Assembly (NCBI RefSeq): GCF_009707325.1
Contig: NZ_CP046103.1
Span: forward strand, 4,226,744 to 4,290,743
Source of the DNA: Pseudomonas sp. IB20
GTDB lineage: Bacteria > Pseudomonadota > Gammaproteobacteria > Pseudomonadales > Pseudomonadaceae
DNA length: 64,000 nt
Reading direction: 5' to 3'
Shown here: one piece after another, positions 51,907 through 61,297 of the stretch
Position numbering within the stretch: position 1 is the stretch's first letter
How the letters are laid out: each line of letters opens with the position of its first letter
Made by a program: the position numbers and the translations under genes
Notes under the pieces: generated by a model
Database searches by the model: none
Seen by the model: the letters and a program-made list of their open reading frames with translations, nothing else
Told to the model about the DNA's origin: nothing

Positions 51907-53931
51907 ATGATGGGTGTGTTGCAATCACGCCGCCTGCGCTACGGCGTGGGCGCGATCGGGTTGGTGTTTGTGTTGCTGGCCGCTTTGCGGCTGGTATTTT
52001 TAATAAGCTTTTCCGGCCTTGCTCTTAACACCCCGGCGCTGCTGGAAACCCTGGGCATCGGCTTGCGTTTCGACCTGCGCCTGGCGGTGTTGATCCTGCT
52101 GCCGCTGGCGCTGCTGGCCTGGTTCCCGCGCTGGAACCTCACCACCCTGCCCGCCTTGCGCTGGCTGGCGCGCGGCTATCTGGTCGTAGCCCTGGCCGTA
52201 GTCGGCCTGGTGTACATCATCGACTTCGGCCATTACGCCTACCTTGGCGTGCGCATCAATGCGACGGTGTTGCGCTACCTGCAAGACGCACAGATTTCGC
52301 AACAGATGGTGTGGGAAACCTACCCGGTGCTGTGGATAACCGCCTGTTGGCTGGCCGCCGTGGCGCTGTGGGTGTGGGCGTTGGTGTGCCTGGAGCGATT
52401 GACCCTGGATCGCGAAGCCAAAACCATCGGCAAGTGGGCGGTGGCGTCTGTGGCCGTGGTCGGCGTTGTCGCCGTGCTGCTGGCCCTGCTCGGCCGCGTG
52501 GCCAACCTCAACCTGGAAAACCCGGTGCCGCTGCGCTGGAGCGATGCGTTCTTTTCCGGCAACAGCCAGGTCGCCGCCGTGGGCCTGAACCCGGTGCTGT
52601 TTTTGTACGACACGCTCAAGGTTGGCCAATCGCAATTCGATGAAGCCAAAGTGCGCGACCATTACCCGCAGGTTGCGCAGTATTTAGGCGTTGCTCAGCC
52701 CGATCCCAAGCAACTGAATTTCACCCGCGAGCAAGGCGTGCAGCCCTATCGCCTGCAAGGCGAGCGCCCGCCCAATGTGATCTTCGTGATGCTCGAGTCC
52801 CTAGGCACCAGCGCCGTGGGTGCCTACGGCAACCCGCTGAACCCCACGCCGAACCTGGACAAACTGGCGACGCAAAGCTGGTTCTTCAAACACTTCTACG
52901 TGCCCGTCACCGGCACTGCCAAAACCGTGTGGGCAAGCATCACCGGGGTGCCCGATGTCACGCGCCAGGAGACCGCCACGCGCAACCCGCTGATCACGCG
53001 GCAACACACGCTGATCAACGCGTTCGAGGGCTACCAGAAGTTCTACATGATCAACGGCAACGCCGGCTGGGCGAATATCAATGCGCTGATTCGTCAGAGC
53101 ATCGATGGCGTGCAGCTGTTTGACGAAAGCTACTGGCGCTCGCCACGGGTGGACGTGTGGGGCATCTCCGACCTGGACCTGTTCAAGGAAGGCGACCAGT
53201 TGCTGCGCGCCGTGCCCAAGGACCAGCCCTTCTTCGCCTACGTGCAAACCTCCGGCAACCACCGCCCGTTCACCATCCCCAAGCAGAACGACGGCTTCCA
53301 GGTGCATGACGTGACGCTGGAGCAAGCCCAGGCCGCCGGCTCGCGCAGCGTCGAGCAATACAACGCAGTGCGTTTGCTGGACTTCAACATCGGCCGCCTG
53401 ATGGACATCGCCAAGGCCGGCGGCTGGTACGACAACAGCATTTTTGTGTTCTTCGGCGACCACAACACCCGCATCAGCCAGATCCCGCACATGGCACCGG
53501 CCTTCGAGCAATTGGGCCTGGAAAGCAACAACGTGCCGATGCTGATCCACGCGCCGGGCCTGCAACCGCGGGTGATTGAAGAGGCCGTGGGCCTGGCGGA
53601 CTTGCTGCCCACTGTTGCCGGCATGGCCGGCATACCGTTTCGCAATGGCGCGATGGGCCGCGACATCCAGCAACCGGCGCCAGAAGGCGAACGCGTGGTG
53701 CCGCTGGTGTTGCACGAGGGCACCTTCCCGATTATCGGCGGCGTGACCAAGGACTTCCTGCTGCAGATGCAACACGACGGCAGCTTACCAACCCTGCACG
53801 ACCTTGCCTCGCAAACGCCTCGGGACGACGTGGCCGAGCAGCATCCCGAAGAGTTTCAACGCTTACAGGGGCTGACGCGCGGGCTGCATGAAAGCGCGCG
53901 GTTGATGCTGTTCAAGAATGTGCGCGAGTGA
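51907..53931 (+). CDS. LtaS-like membrane sulfatase/phosphotransferase
   Basis: 674 residues. About five N-terminal transmembrane helices (to about 195), then an alkaline-phosphatase-superfamily domain of the lipoteichoic-acid-synthase type. Metal and nucleophile sites: Glu297 in PNVIFVMLESLG, Thr residues 335-340 in TGTAKT, SGNHRPF, and FFGDHNTR with Asp518 and His519. In Gram-negatives such enzymes add phosphoglycerol or phosphoethanolamine to periplasmic glucans or lipids. Separated from the membrane-protein gene by 69 bp containing a REP. Confidence 0.85.
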   Translation: MMGVLQSRRLRYGVGAIGLVFVLLAALRLVFLISFSGLALNTPALLETLGIGLRFDLRLAVLILLPLALLAWFPRWNLTTLPALRWLARGYLVVALAVVGLVYIIDFGHYAYLGVRINATVLRYLQDAQISQQMVWETYPVLWITACWLAAVALWVWALVCLERLTLDREAKTIGKWAVASVAVVGVVAVLLALLGRVANLNLENPVPLRWSDAFFSGNSQVAAVGLNPVLFLYDTLKVGQSQFDEAKVRDHYPQVAQYLGVAQPDPKQLNFTREQGVQPYRLQGERPPNVIFVMLESLGTSAVGAYGNPLNPTPNLDKLATQSWFFKHFYVPVTGTAKTVWASITGVPDVTRQETATRNPLITRQHTLINAFEGYQKFYMINGNAGWANINALIRQSIDGVQLFDESYWRSPRVDVWGISDLDLFKEGDQLLRAVPKDQPFFAYVQTSGNHRPFTIPKQNDGFQVHDVTLEQAQAAGSRSVEQYNAVRLLDFNIGRLMDIAKAGGWYDNSIFVFFGDHNTRISQIPHMAPAFEQLGLESNNVPMLIHAPGLQPRVIEEAVGLADLLPTVAGMAGIPFRNGAMGRDIQQPAPEGERVVPLVLHEGTFPIIGGVTKDFLLQMQHDGSLPTLHDLASQTPRDDVAEQHPEEFQRLQGLTRGLHESARLMLFKNVRE

Positions 53932-54306
53932 TCACTTGGGCTGGAAAGTTTCCAGGTAGGCCAGGATGTTTTCAATCTTCTGCGGGTCGCTGATGCCCCA
54001 GAAGATCATGCGCGTGCCGCTGACCACCTTCTTCGGCGCCTCGATGTAGGCGGCGAGCTTGTCGCGGGACCAGACCACGCCGGAGTTTTTCATCGCGTCG
54101 GAGTACTGGTAATCCGTGGTGGTGCCGGCGGGTCGGCCGATGATGCCGTTAAGCTCTGGGCCAAAGCCGCCGCGCGCACCTTCGCCGATGCTGTGGCAGC
54201 CGCCGCAGGTCTTGCTGAACAGCTTGCCGCCCGCCTCGGCATCGCCGGCCGCAAAGGCCGGGGCGGTGTTGAGGATCAGGGCGAGGGTCAGTAACGCGTA
54301 CTTCAT
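53932..54306 (-). CDS. Soluble class I c-type cytochrome
   Basis: 124 residues from the ATG at 54306 with GGAG before it. Signal peptide cleaved after AFAA, heme motif CGGCH (Cys34, Cys37, His38), and an axial Met probably in SGTRMIFWG. A periplasmic electron carrier; partner unknown. Converges on the LtaS-like gene with no gap. Confidence 0.9.
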   Translation of the reverse strand: MKYALLTLALILNTAPAFAAGDAEAGGKLFSKTCGGCHSIGEGARGGFGPELNGIIGRPAGTTTDYQYSDAMKNSGVVWSRDKLAAYIEAPKKVVSGTRMIFWGISDPQKIENILAYLETFQPK

Positions 54307-54476
54307 GGTGGGCTCCACAGCGGGTGTTACGGCGATTATGCCTGTTTGTCAGGAGCGCATGCCCCAGATCACCTAGACGGTTCAAACAACCACCCATCGC
54401 CTCAGGCACATCTAATCGAACCTATCCCCACCCGCCCCACTCCACCTTACTGAACCCTGATGGTGGAGTAAGGATC

Positions 54477-54857
54477 ATGGCTCAGCCATCGATTTTAGTG
54501 CTGGAAGACGACGAGATCATTCGCTCGTTAATGGTGGATGTACTGGAGGACTTCGGGGCGCACGTCACCTCGTTTCCTTCGGCGGATGAAGGCATGATTT
54601 ACCTGGAACGCTGCGATGACCCGGTGGACCTGATTGTCAGCGATATCCAGATGCCGGGTTTGCTCAACGGCTACGACCTGAGCAAGGTGGTGGCGCATCG
54701 CTGGCCGTCGGTGCCGGTGGTGCTGACCTCCGGCAATACTAAGCTGGCGGAGCAACTGGGCGGGTCTGTGCGTTTTTTGCCCAAGCCGTGGAGCGCCGAG
54801 CACTTGGTTGAGTGCGTGCAAACCGCGCTGATCCAAAAGGGCTCGTCCCTGCATTGA
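54477..54857 (+). CDS. Single-domain response regulator
   Basis: 126 residues: only a receiver domain, with acidic pocket EDDE, phosphorylated Asp56 (LIVSDIQMPG), Thr/Ser in LTSGNT and Lys in FLPKPWS. No output domain. It lies about 200 bp before the bacteriophytochrome operon on the same strand and is a plausible partner of BphP, though not adjacent to it. Confidence 0.85.
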   Translation: MAQPSILVLEDDEIIRSLMVDVLEDFGAHVTSFPSADEGMIYLERCDDPVDLIVSDIQMPGLLNGYDLSKVVAHRWPSVPVVLTSGNTKLAEQLGGSVRFLPKPWSAEHLVECVQTALIQKGSSLH

Positions 54858-55053
54858 TAGCACCGCAATATCACTTAACGCGAACTTGATGAGTTGCCCT
54901 GTGGTCATTAATCACGCAAGGAGCGACTTTTCTGATGCGCTGGTCAGCCTTTTCGCCTTGTGCGTGCAGTTGACGGCAATGAGTTGTGTAGAATTGTCGC
55001 CGGTTTCACCCGCGTCATTCATGGCCGAAAGGCCCCCAGTTCGAGCTCATTGA

Positions 55054-55668
55054 ATGCATTCACAGGCCCTTGACGTTGGTGCGCCCTCATTGCTGGAAAC
55101 GTTGCGCTCAGGTACTGGCCTGCTGCATGTAGCGTTGGAAAAACGCCTGCCGTTTTTCTCCGAGTGCCTGGATGCCGACTGGTACCAGCGCTTGCTCCAG
55201 GCGTACTACGGATTTTATAGGCCGATGGAAGCGGTGCTGTATGACAGCGGCTTGATCCCTAATGGATTCGATACGTCGTTGCGTGTGAAAACGCCAACGC
55301 TGCTGCGCGACCTCTACGCCCTTGGCCTGACGGACGACGCTATCAGCGCCCTGCCCCGTTGCTGCGAACTCCCCACTTTCGATACCCCCGCCGCCTGCCT
55401 CGGTGCCCTGTATGTGCTGGAAGGCGCGACCTTGGGCGGCCAAGTGTTGCGCCGGAAAATGGCTCAACGCCTGGCCGTCGACGCGGACAACGGCGGCGCG
55501 TTTCTCAATGTGTACGGCACCGAGACCGGCCGGCGCTGGAAAGACTTTCTCGATTACCTGAGCCGCCAGCCACTGGACACGCAGGCCAAACAGCACGCGG
55601 TGATTGCTGCCTGTTCGACATTCAGCGGCTTTGAGCAATGGCTTGCCAGCCAGGAGGTACTGCTATGA
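55054..55668 (+). CDS. bphO: Biliverdin-producing heme oxygenase
   Basis: 204 residues, bacterial heme oxygenase fold with the proximal His25 in TGLLHVALEK. Opens heme to biliverdin, the chromophore of BphP. Its stop overlaps the bphP start as ATGA, a typical bphOP pair. Confidence 0.92.
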   Translation: MHSQALDVGAPSLLETLRSGTGLLHVALEKRLPFFSECLDADWYQRLLQAYYGFYRPMEAVLYDSGLIPNGFDTSLRVKTPTLLRDLYALGLTDDAISALPRCCELPTFDTPAACLGALYVLEGATLGGQVLRRKMAQRLAVDADNGGAFLNVYGTETGRRWKDFLDYLSRQPLDTQAKQHAVIAACSTFSGFEQWLASQEVLL

Positions 55669-57908
55669 AACCCGAAGATTTTGAGGAACTGCATGCCAAC
55701 TGTTCCGACGAACCCATTCGCACTCCAGGCGCGATTCAGCCCCACGGCGTGTTGCTGACGTTATCGGCACCTGACCTGAACATCATGCAGGTCAGCGCCA
55801 ATGTGGGCACTGTGTTCAACCACGCGCCTGAGGCGCTGTTGGGCCAGCCACTGCACACCTTGATTGGCGCGCAACATGCCCAAGCCGTGCAGGCCATGGC
55901 TGAACACGACACTTTTTTCGACGCGACGGCGCTGCACGTCACCTTCAACGGTGTGCGATTCGAAGGGCTGTTGCATCGCCATCAAGACGTGCTGGTGCTG
56001 GAATTCGAACCGCACCTGGAAGACTTCAAACCGCGCACCCTGAATGGCCGCACCAGCGACCTGGGCAAGATGCTGCAACGCTTGCAGTCGGCGAAAAACC
56101 TGCAAGCGCTGTACGAAATCAGCGTGAATGAAATCCAGGCCATGACCGGTTATGACCGGGTGCTGATCTATCGTTTCGAAGAAGAAGGCCACGGGCAGGT
56201 GATTGCCGAAGCGTCGTCGCCGTCCATGGAGCAGTTCAACGGGCTGTTCTTCCCAGCCTCCGATATCCCCGAGCAGGCCCGCGAGCTCTACCGCACCAAT
56301 TGGCTGCGTATCATCCCGAATGCTGCCTACGAGCCGGTGCCGTTGCTGCCCAAGCTGCGCCCGGACACCGGCCAGCCGCTGGACTTGAGCTTTGCCACCC
56401 TGCGCAGCGTGTCGCCGATTCACTGCCAGTACATGCAGAACATGGGCGTGCTGTCGTCCATGAGCATCTCGTTGATGGCGGGTGACAAGCTCTGGGGCTT
56501 GATCAGTTGCGGTAACCGCGAGCCGCTGTTGGTGCCCAATGACCTGCGCATAGCCTGCCAAACCATCGGCCAGGTACTGTCGTTGCAGATCAGTGCCATG
56601 GAAGCCCTGGACCTGAGCCGCCAACGCGAAGAAAAGGTTGAAGCCCTGGCCCTGCTTGATCAGGCGATGAAAGCGTCTGAACAAAATGTGTTCGATGGCC
56701 TGGCCCAGCAGCCGCACGTGCTGATGGACCTGACCCTGTCGGGCGGCGTGGCGATCATCGAAGACAAACAGCTGCACTGCTACGGCAATTGCCCGCAGCC
56801 TGAGCAGATTCGTGCGCTGCACACGTGGCTGCAAACCAGCGGCGAACCGGTGTTCTCCAGCCACAACCTGACCTCGGTATACCCGCCAGCTGCCGAGTTT
56901 CAGCCCGTGGCCAGTGGCGTGTTGGCCATGAGCCTGCCAAAGCCTGTGGATAACGGCGTGCTGTGGTTTCGCCCGGAAGTGAAAGAGAACATCAACTGGA
57001 GCGGCGACCCGAATAAACCGCTGAACTTGGAAAATTCCGACGCCGGCTTACGTCTTCGCCCACGCACCTCGTTTGAAATCTGGAAAGTGGAAATGGCCGG
57101 CATCTCCACCAAGTGGAGCCATGGCGACCTGTTTGCGGCCAACGACCTGCGCCGTTCCGCCCTGGAAAATGACCTGGCCCGCCAAGTGTTTCGCGAACAA
57201 CAAGCCGTGCGCGCTCGCGATGATCTGGTCGCCGTGGTGTCCCACGACCTGCGTAACCCGATGACAGTTATCTCGATGCTTTGCGGGATGATGCAAAAGG
57301 CCTTCAGCTCCGAAGGCCCACACACCTCGCGGCGGATTTCCTCGGCCATCGACACCATGCAGCAGGCCGCCGGGCGGATGAACGTGCTGCTGGAAGACTT
57401 GCTCGACACCTCGAAAATCGAGGCCGGGCGCTATGTGGTCAAACCGGTGGTGCTGGACGTCAACCAGATGTTCGAAGAGGCCTATGCGCTGCTCGCGCCG
57501 TTGGCGATGGAGAAAGGCATCGAGCTGTCGTTCAACACAGAGCCGGGCCTGCAGATCAATGGGGACCCGGAGCGTCTGTTCCAGGTGTTGTCGAACTTGA
57601 TCGGCAATGCCATCAAGTTCACCCCGCGCCAGGGAACCATCAGCGTAAGCGCCTTGAGCAACGGCGAGGAAATCATGTTTTCAGTGCGCGATTCCGGCGA
57701 AGGCATTGCGCCGGAGCAGTTGCCGCATGTGTTTGATCGCTACTGGACGCAAACGGAGAACAACCCCACCGGCAGCGGGCTGGGGCTGTACATCACGCAG
57801 GGTATCGTGCAGGCCCACGGCGGGCGGATCGAAGCGCAAAGTGAGGTGGGCCAGGGCAGCGAATTCATCTTTACGGTGCCAAAGGCCATCGAGTTGTCGC
57901 CGACCTGA
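55665..57908 (+). CDS. bphP: Bacteriophytochrome histidine kinase
   Basis: 747 residues. PAS-GAF-PHY photosensor followed by HisKA and HATPase domains. Cys13 (ELHANCSDEPIRTPG) is the biliverdin attachment site, PASDIP lies near residue 205, and the PHY tongue region follows. Phosphoacceptor His527 in VAVVSHDLRNPM; ATP site DSGEGIAPEQL and GSGLGLYI. AGGAGG lies just before the ATG. Senses red/far-red light; output regulator not certain. Confidence 0.96.
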   Translation: MKPEDFEELHANCSDEPIRTPGAIQPHGVLLTLSAPDLNIMQVSANVGTVFNHAPEALLGQPLHTLIGAQHAQAVQAMAEHDTFFDATALHVTFNGVRFEGLLHRHQDVLVLEFEPHLEDFKPRTLNGRTSDLGKMLQRLQSAKNLQALYEISVNEIQAMTGYDRVLIYRFEEEGHGQVIAEASSPSMEQFNGLFFPASDIPEQARELYRTNWLRIIPNAAYEPVPLLPKLRPDTGQPLDLSFATLRSVSPIHCQYMQNMGVLSSMSISLMAGDKLWGLISCGNREPLLVPNDLRIACQTIGQVLSLQISAMEALDLSRQREEKVEALALLDQAMKASEQNVFDGLAQQPHVLMDLTLSGGVAIIEDKQLHCYGNCPQPEQIRALHTWLQTSGEPVFSSHNLTSVYPPAAEFQPVASGVLAMSLPKPVDNGVLWFRPEVKENINWSGDPNKPLNLENSDAGLRLRPRTSFEIWKVEMAGISTKWSHGDLFAANDLRRSALENDLARQVFREQQAVRARDDLVAVVSHDLRNPMTVISMLCGMMQKAFSSEGPHTSRRISSAIDTMQQAAGRMNVLLEDLLDTSKIEAGRYVVKPVVLDVNQMFEEAYALLAPLAMEKGIELSFNTEPGLQINGDPERLFQVLSNLIGNAIKFTPRQGTISVSALSNGEEIMFSVRDSGEGIAPEQLPHVFDRYWTQTENNPTGSGLGLYITQGIVQAHGGRIEAQSEVGQGSEFIFTVPKAIELSPT

Positions 57909-57922
57909 CTGTCAACAGTGAG

Positions 57923-57954
57923 CTTCCTGTGGCGAGCGGGCTCGCCACAGGAAG
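57923..57954 (+). terminator. Hairpin after bphP
   Basis: CTTCCTGTGGCGAG pairs perfectly with CTCGCCACAGGAAG around CGGG. A REP-like sequence without a clear T run, so its termination strength is uncertain. Confidence 0.55.
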
Positions 57955-57980
57955 CCCGCTCGCCACATAAAACCCGCCTG

Positions 57981-58083
57981 TTAAACCGGCAACACCAGCA
58001 CCGCCACCAAGCCGCCACCCTGGCGGTCTGCCAGGGTCAGCGTGCCGCCGTGCTCCAACACAATCGCCCGTGCGCTTAACAAA
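57981..58083 (-). pseudogene. C-terminal remnant of a sensor histidine kinase
   Basis: The minus-strand frame ending at 57981 reads ARAIVLEHGGTLTLADRQGG and then GLVAVLVLPV, the end of a HATPase domain. The N, G1 and HisKA regions are missing; upstream sequence belongs to the PhoD-like gene on the other strand. A deleted kinase gene is the likely cause. Confidence 0.75.
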
Positions 58084-58139
58084 ACACTGACATCCACTGG
58101 GTTATCTACGTGCCTAACTTGCACAGAGTCGTCATCCCT

Positions 58140-60035
58140 ATGCTTCAAGCAGGCACCCTGCCCGCCGTCCTTGCTGGGCCGCTGCTGCGGCGACTGGCGC
58201 CCCAGCGCCTGGTGTTGTGGCTGGTGGCAAGTCGTGAACTGTCGCCGACCCTGAGGCTGCACGTTGCCGAACACACCCAGGACATTCGCTTGGACCAAGG
58301 CCAGTGCCAAATCGTACCGGTGGGGCGCCATGCCTTTATTCACCTGATCGACGTGCAACTGGACGAGGCCCTGCCGTTGGACGTGGTTATCGGCTACGAC
58401 CTGCTGATCGATAACATCGGCATCGCCGAGTGGGCGCCGCACTTGCTGTATGCCGAAGCGCAGCACCCCAATTTCGTACTGCACAGCCGCATCCACCAGC
58501 TGGTGCATGGCTCGTGCCGTAAACCACACCACCCAGCCGACGAAGGTTTGCTATGCGTCGACCGCGTGCTGGCCGAGGCACACACGCCGGCTCAACGCCC
58601 GGCCCTGCTGATGATGAGTGGCGACCAAATTTACGCCGACGATGTCGCCGGGCCGATGCTGCGCGCCATTCATGCATTGATTGCGCGCTTGGGCCTGTAC
58701 GACGAATACCTGGAAGGCGCGGTGGTGGACGACAGCGCCAGCCTCTATGGGCATCGCGCCAGCTATTACCATCGGGCGGATCTGCTCCCGGCGTTGGACA
58801 GCAACGAGACCCTGCGTGAACGGTTTTTTGGAGGGGTAAAAAAGCCGATTTTTACCAGCAGTACCGCCGACAATCACCTGGTGACCTTTGCCGAAGTGAT
58901 TGCGATGTACTTGCTGGCCTGGTCGCCCACGCCCTGGCAGTTGATCACGCCACAAGCGCCGCAACTGAACGTCGAAGAACAGCGGCGGTATGCCCGCGAG
59001 CAGGTGCACATCGATCAATTCCGTGACGGCCTGCCGGGCGTCGCACGGGTGTTCGCCCACCTCTCGACGCTGATGATCTTCGATGATCACGACATCACCG
59101 ATGACTGGAACCTCAGCGCTCAATGGGAAGAAACCGCCTACGGCCACCCGTTCTCCAAGCGCATCATCGGCAATGCTCTGCTCGCTTACCTGCTGTGCCA
59201 GGGTTGGGGCAACCAGCCGGATGTGTTTGGCGAACTGTTGAGCCAAACCCAGGCACTGACCACCCAAGCGCAAGACAACCACCTGGACGCCATTGCGCAA
59301 GATGACCTGCAGGCGGCGCTGCTGAAATTCCAACGCTGGCATTACGTACTGCCCACCACGCCCGCCCTGGTGGTGCTCGATACCCGCACCCGGCGCTGGC
59401 GCAGTGAATTTGTTCTCAAGCAACCGTCCGGCCTGCTGGACTGGGAGGCGTTGAGCGAGCTGCAACAGGAACTGCTGGACCACCCTTGCGCCATCATCGT
59501 TTCGCCCGCGCCGATCTTTGGCGTCAAGCTGATCGAGACCGTGCAGAAGATGTTCAGTTGGTGTGGCTACCCGCTGCTGGTGGACGCCGAAAACTGGATG
59601 GCCCATCGCGGCGCCGCCCAGGTGATCCTCAACATCTTCCGCCACTCGCGCACGCCGGGTAACTACGTGATCCTCTCGGGTGACGTGCATTACTCGTTCG
59701 TCTACGAAGTGCTGATCCGCCACCGCAATGCCGGCCCCAGGATCTGGCAGATCACCAGCAGCGGCATCAAGAACGAATTCCCCCCACGGCTGCTGGAATG
59801 GTTCGACCGCCTCAACCGCTGGCTCTACTCGCCCCGCTCCCCGCTCAACTGGTTCACTCGCCGGCGCACCATGCAGGTGGTGCCGCATATTCCGCAGCAT
59901 GCGCAAGCGGGTGAGCGGCTGTGGAATTCGGCCGGGATCGGCCAGGTGTTTTTCAATGCGCAGGGCCAGCCTGAGGCGATTTACCAGCACAACGCGGATG
60001 GGAAGCCTCGGACGCAGATGGTGGCGCCGCAGTAA
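58140..60035 (+). CDS. PhoD-like alkaline phosphatase family protein
   Basis: 631 residues from the ATG at 58140; a GTG at 58110 would add ten. Contains PhoD-like metallophosphatase motifs: SGDQIYADDV, MIFDDHDITDDW, AENWM and ILSGDVHYSFVYE. No export signal is obvious, unlike secreted PhoD. It may cleave phosphodiesters in the cytoplasm or be exported with a partner. Its upstream end abuts the kinase remnant, suggesting a deletion joined them. Confidence 0.82.
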   Translation: MLQAGTLPAVLAGPLLRRLAPQRLVLWLVASRELSPTLRLHVAEHTQDIRLDQGQCQIVPVGRHAFIHLIDVQLDEALPLDVVIGYDLLIDNIGIAEWAPHLLYAEAQHPNFVLHSRIHQLVHGSCRKPHHPADEGLLCVDRVLAEAHTPAQRPALLMMSGDQIYADDVAGPMLRAIHALIARLGLYDEYLEGAVVDDSASLYGHRASYYHRADLLPALDSNETLRERFFGGVKKPIFTSSTADNHLVTFAEVIAMYLLAWSPTPWQLITPQAPQLNVEEQRRYAREQVHIDQFRDGLPGVARVFAHLSTLMIFDDHDITDDWNLSAQWEETAYGHPFSKRIIGNALLAYLLCQGWGNQPDVFGELLSQTQALTTQAQDNHLDAIAQDDLQAALLKFQRWHYVLPTTPALVVLDTRTRRWRSEFVLKQPSGLLDWEALSELQQELLDHPCAIIVSPAPIFGVKLIETVQKMFSWCGYPLLVDAENWMAHRGAAQVILNIFRHSRTPGNYVILSGDVHYSFVYEVLIRHRNAGPRIWQITSSGIKNEFPPRLLEWFDRLNRWLYSPRSPLNWFTRRRTMQVVPHIPQHAQAGERLWNSAGIGQVFFNAQGQPEAIYQHNADGKPRTQMVAPQ

Positions 60036-60133
60036 GTTTTCATACGCACCGGACGGTCCGCGTGTGGCTGGGATCACCGCGCTGCATCTTCAAACCGCAG
60101 TGCCTGCATCGCTATAGCCCGACAGCTTGTCCA
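60036..60133. other. Gap between convergent genes
   Basis: About 100 bp with no recognisable terminator or gene. Confidence 0.5.
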
Positions 60134-61162
60134 TCAGCGCACCGGCGGCGCGTACTGAATGCCGCCATTGCTCCACAACGCATTGAGCCCGCGCTTGATC
60201 TTCAGCACGCTGCCCTGGCCGATATTGCGTTCGAACACTTCGTCGTAGTTGCCCACTTGCTTGACGATCTGCACCACCCAGTCCTTGCGCAGCTTCAGGT
60301 CCTTGCCGTAATCGCCGTCGGCACCGAGCAGCCGCGCAATATCGGGGTTCTGGGTGGACTTGGCCTGCTCTTCGACGTTCAACGAGGTGATGCCCATTTC
60401 CTCGGCATTGAGCATCGCGAACAGGGTCCATTTGACGATGCTGAACCACTCGTCATCGCCCTTACGCACTAACGGCCCCAGCGGTTCTTTGGAGATCACT
60501 TCTGGCAACACCACGAACTCGTCCGGGTGGGCCATTTTGATGCGCTGGGCGTACAAGCCCGACTGGTCGGTGGTAAGCACGTCACAACGGCCAGCTTCGG
60601 GGCCCTTGGCGCTTTCGTCGGCGGTGTCGAAGGTGATCGGCGTGTACTTCATGCCGTTGGTGCGAAAGTAATCCGAAACGTTGAGCTCAGTCGTGGTGCC
60701 GGCCTGGATGCAGACGGTCGCGCCGTCCAGCTGCTTGGCGCCGGTAACGCCCAGTTTGTTGTTCACCAAAAAGCCGATGCCGTCGTAGTAGGTCACGCCG
60801 GTGAACACCAGGCCCATGCCCGCATCGCGGGAACTGGTCCAGGTGGTGTTGCGCGAAATCAGGTCGATTTCACCCGATTGCAGCGCGGTGAAACGCTCCT
60901 TGGCGGTCAACTGGCTGAACTTCACTTTTGACGCGTCGCCGAATACCGCGGCGGCGACGGCGTGGCACACGTCTACGTCGATGCCGGTCATCTTGCCGTT
61001 GGAGTCTGGCACGCCGAAGCCCGGCAAACCATCACTGACACCACACTGGATAAAGCCTTTTTTCTGGATCGCGTCCAGGGTCACGCCCGCCTGGGCGCTT
61101 CCCGCCAGGCCCACGACCGCAACAGCGGTGAGGGCGGCCAAGGTGGTTTTGAGGTTGTTCAT
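60134..61162 (-). CDS. Amino-acid ABC transporter periplasmic binding protein (AapJ/BztA type)
   Basis: 342 residues from the ATG at 61162 (GGGAG eight bases before; a GTG at 61171 is less likely). Signal peptide cleaved after SAQA. Family 3 solute-binding domain (GVSDGLPGFGVPDSNGKMTGIDVDVCHAVAAAVFGD). The AapJ group binds general L-amino acids. The matching permease and ATPase genes are not next to it, so it is an orphan here. Divergent from a LysR gene. Confidence 0.9.
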   Translation of the reverse strand: MNNLKTTLAALTAVAVVGLAGSAQAGVTLDAIQKKGFIQCGVSDGLPGFGVPDSNGKMTGIDVDVCHAVAAAVFGDASKVKFSQLTAKERFTALQSGEIDLISRNTTWTSSRDAGMGLVFTGVTYYDGIGFLVNNKLGVTGAKQLDGATVCIQAGTTTELNVSDYFRTNGMKYTPITFDTADESAKGPEAGRCDVLTTDQSGLYAQRIKMAHPDEFVVLPEVISKEPLGPLVRKGDDEWFSIVKWTLFAMLNAEEMGITSLNVEEQAKSTQNPDIARLLGADGDYGKDLKLRKDWVVQIVKQVGNYDEVFERNIGQGSVLKIKRGLNALWSNGGIQYAPPVR

Positions 61163-61297
61163 GCGAGGCACTCCCTGTCGATCTTTATTATTCGGCGCCG
61201 CACAGCCCGCGCCGGTTTATAGTGTTGCCGCGCAGTATCGACGGCTTTACACACCTGCCACAAACGACCTTTAGGCAAAGGCTCCTTCCGATTTGGA

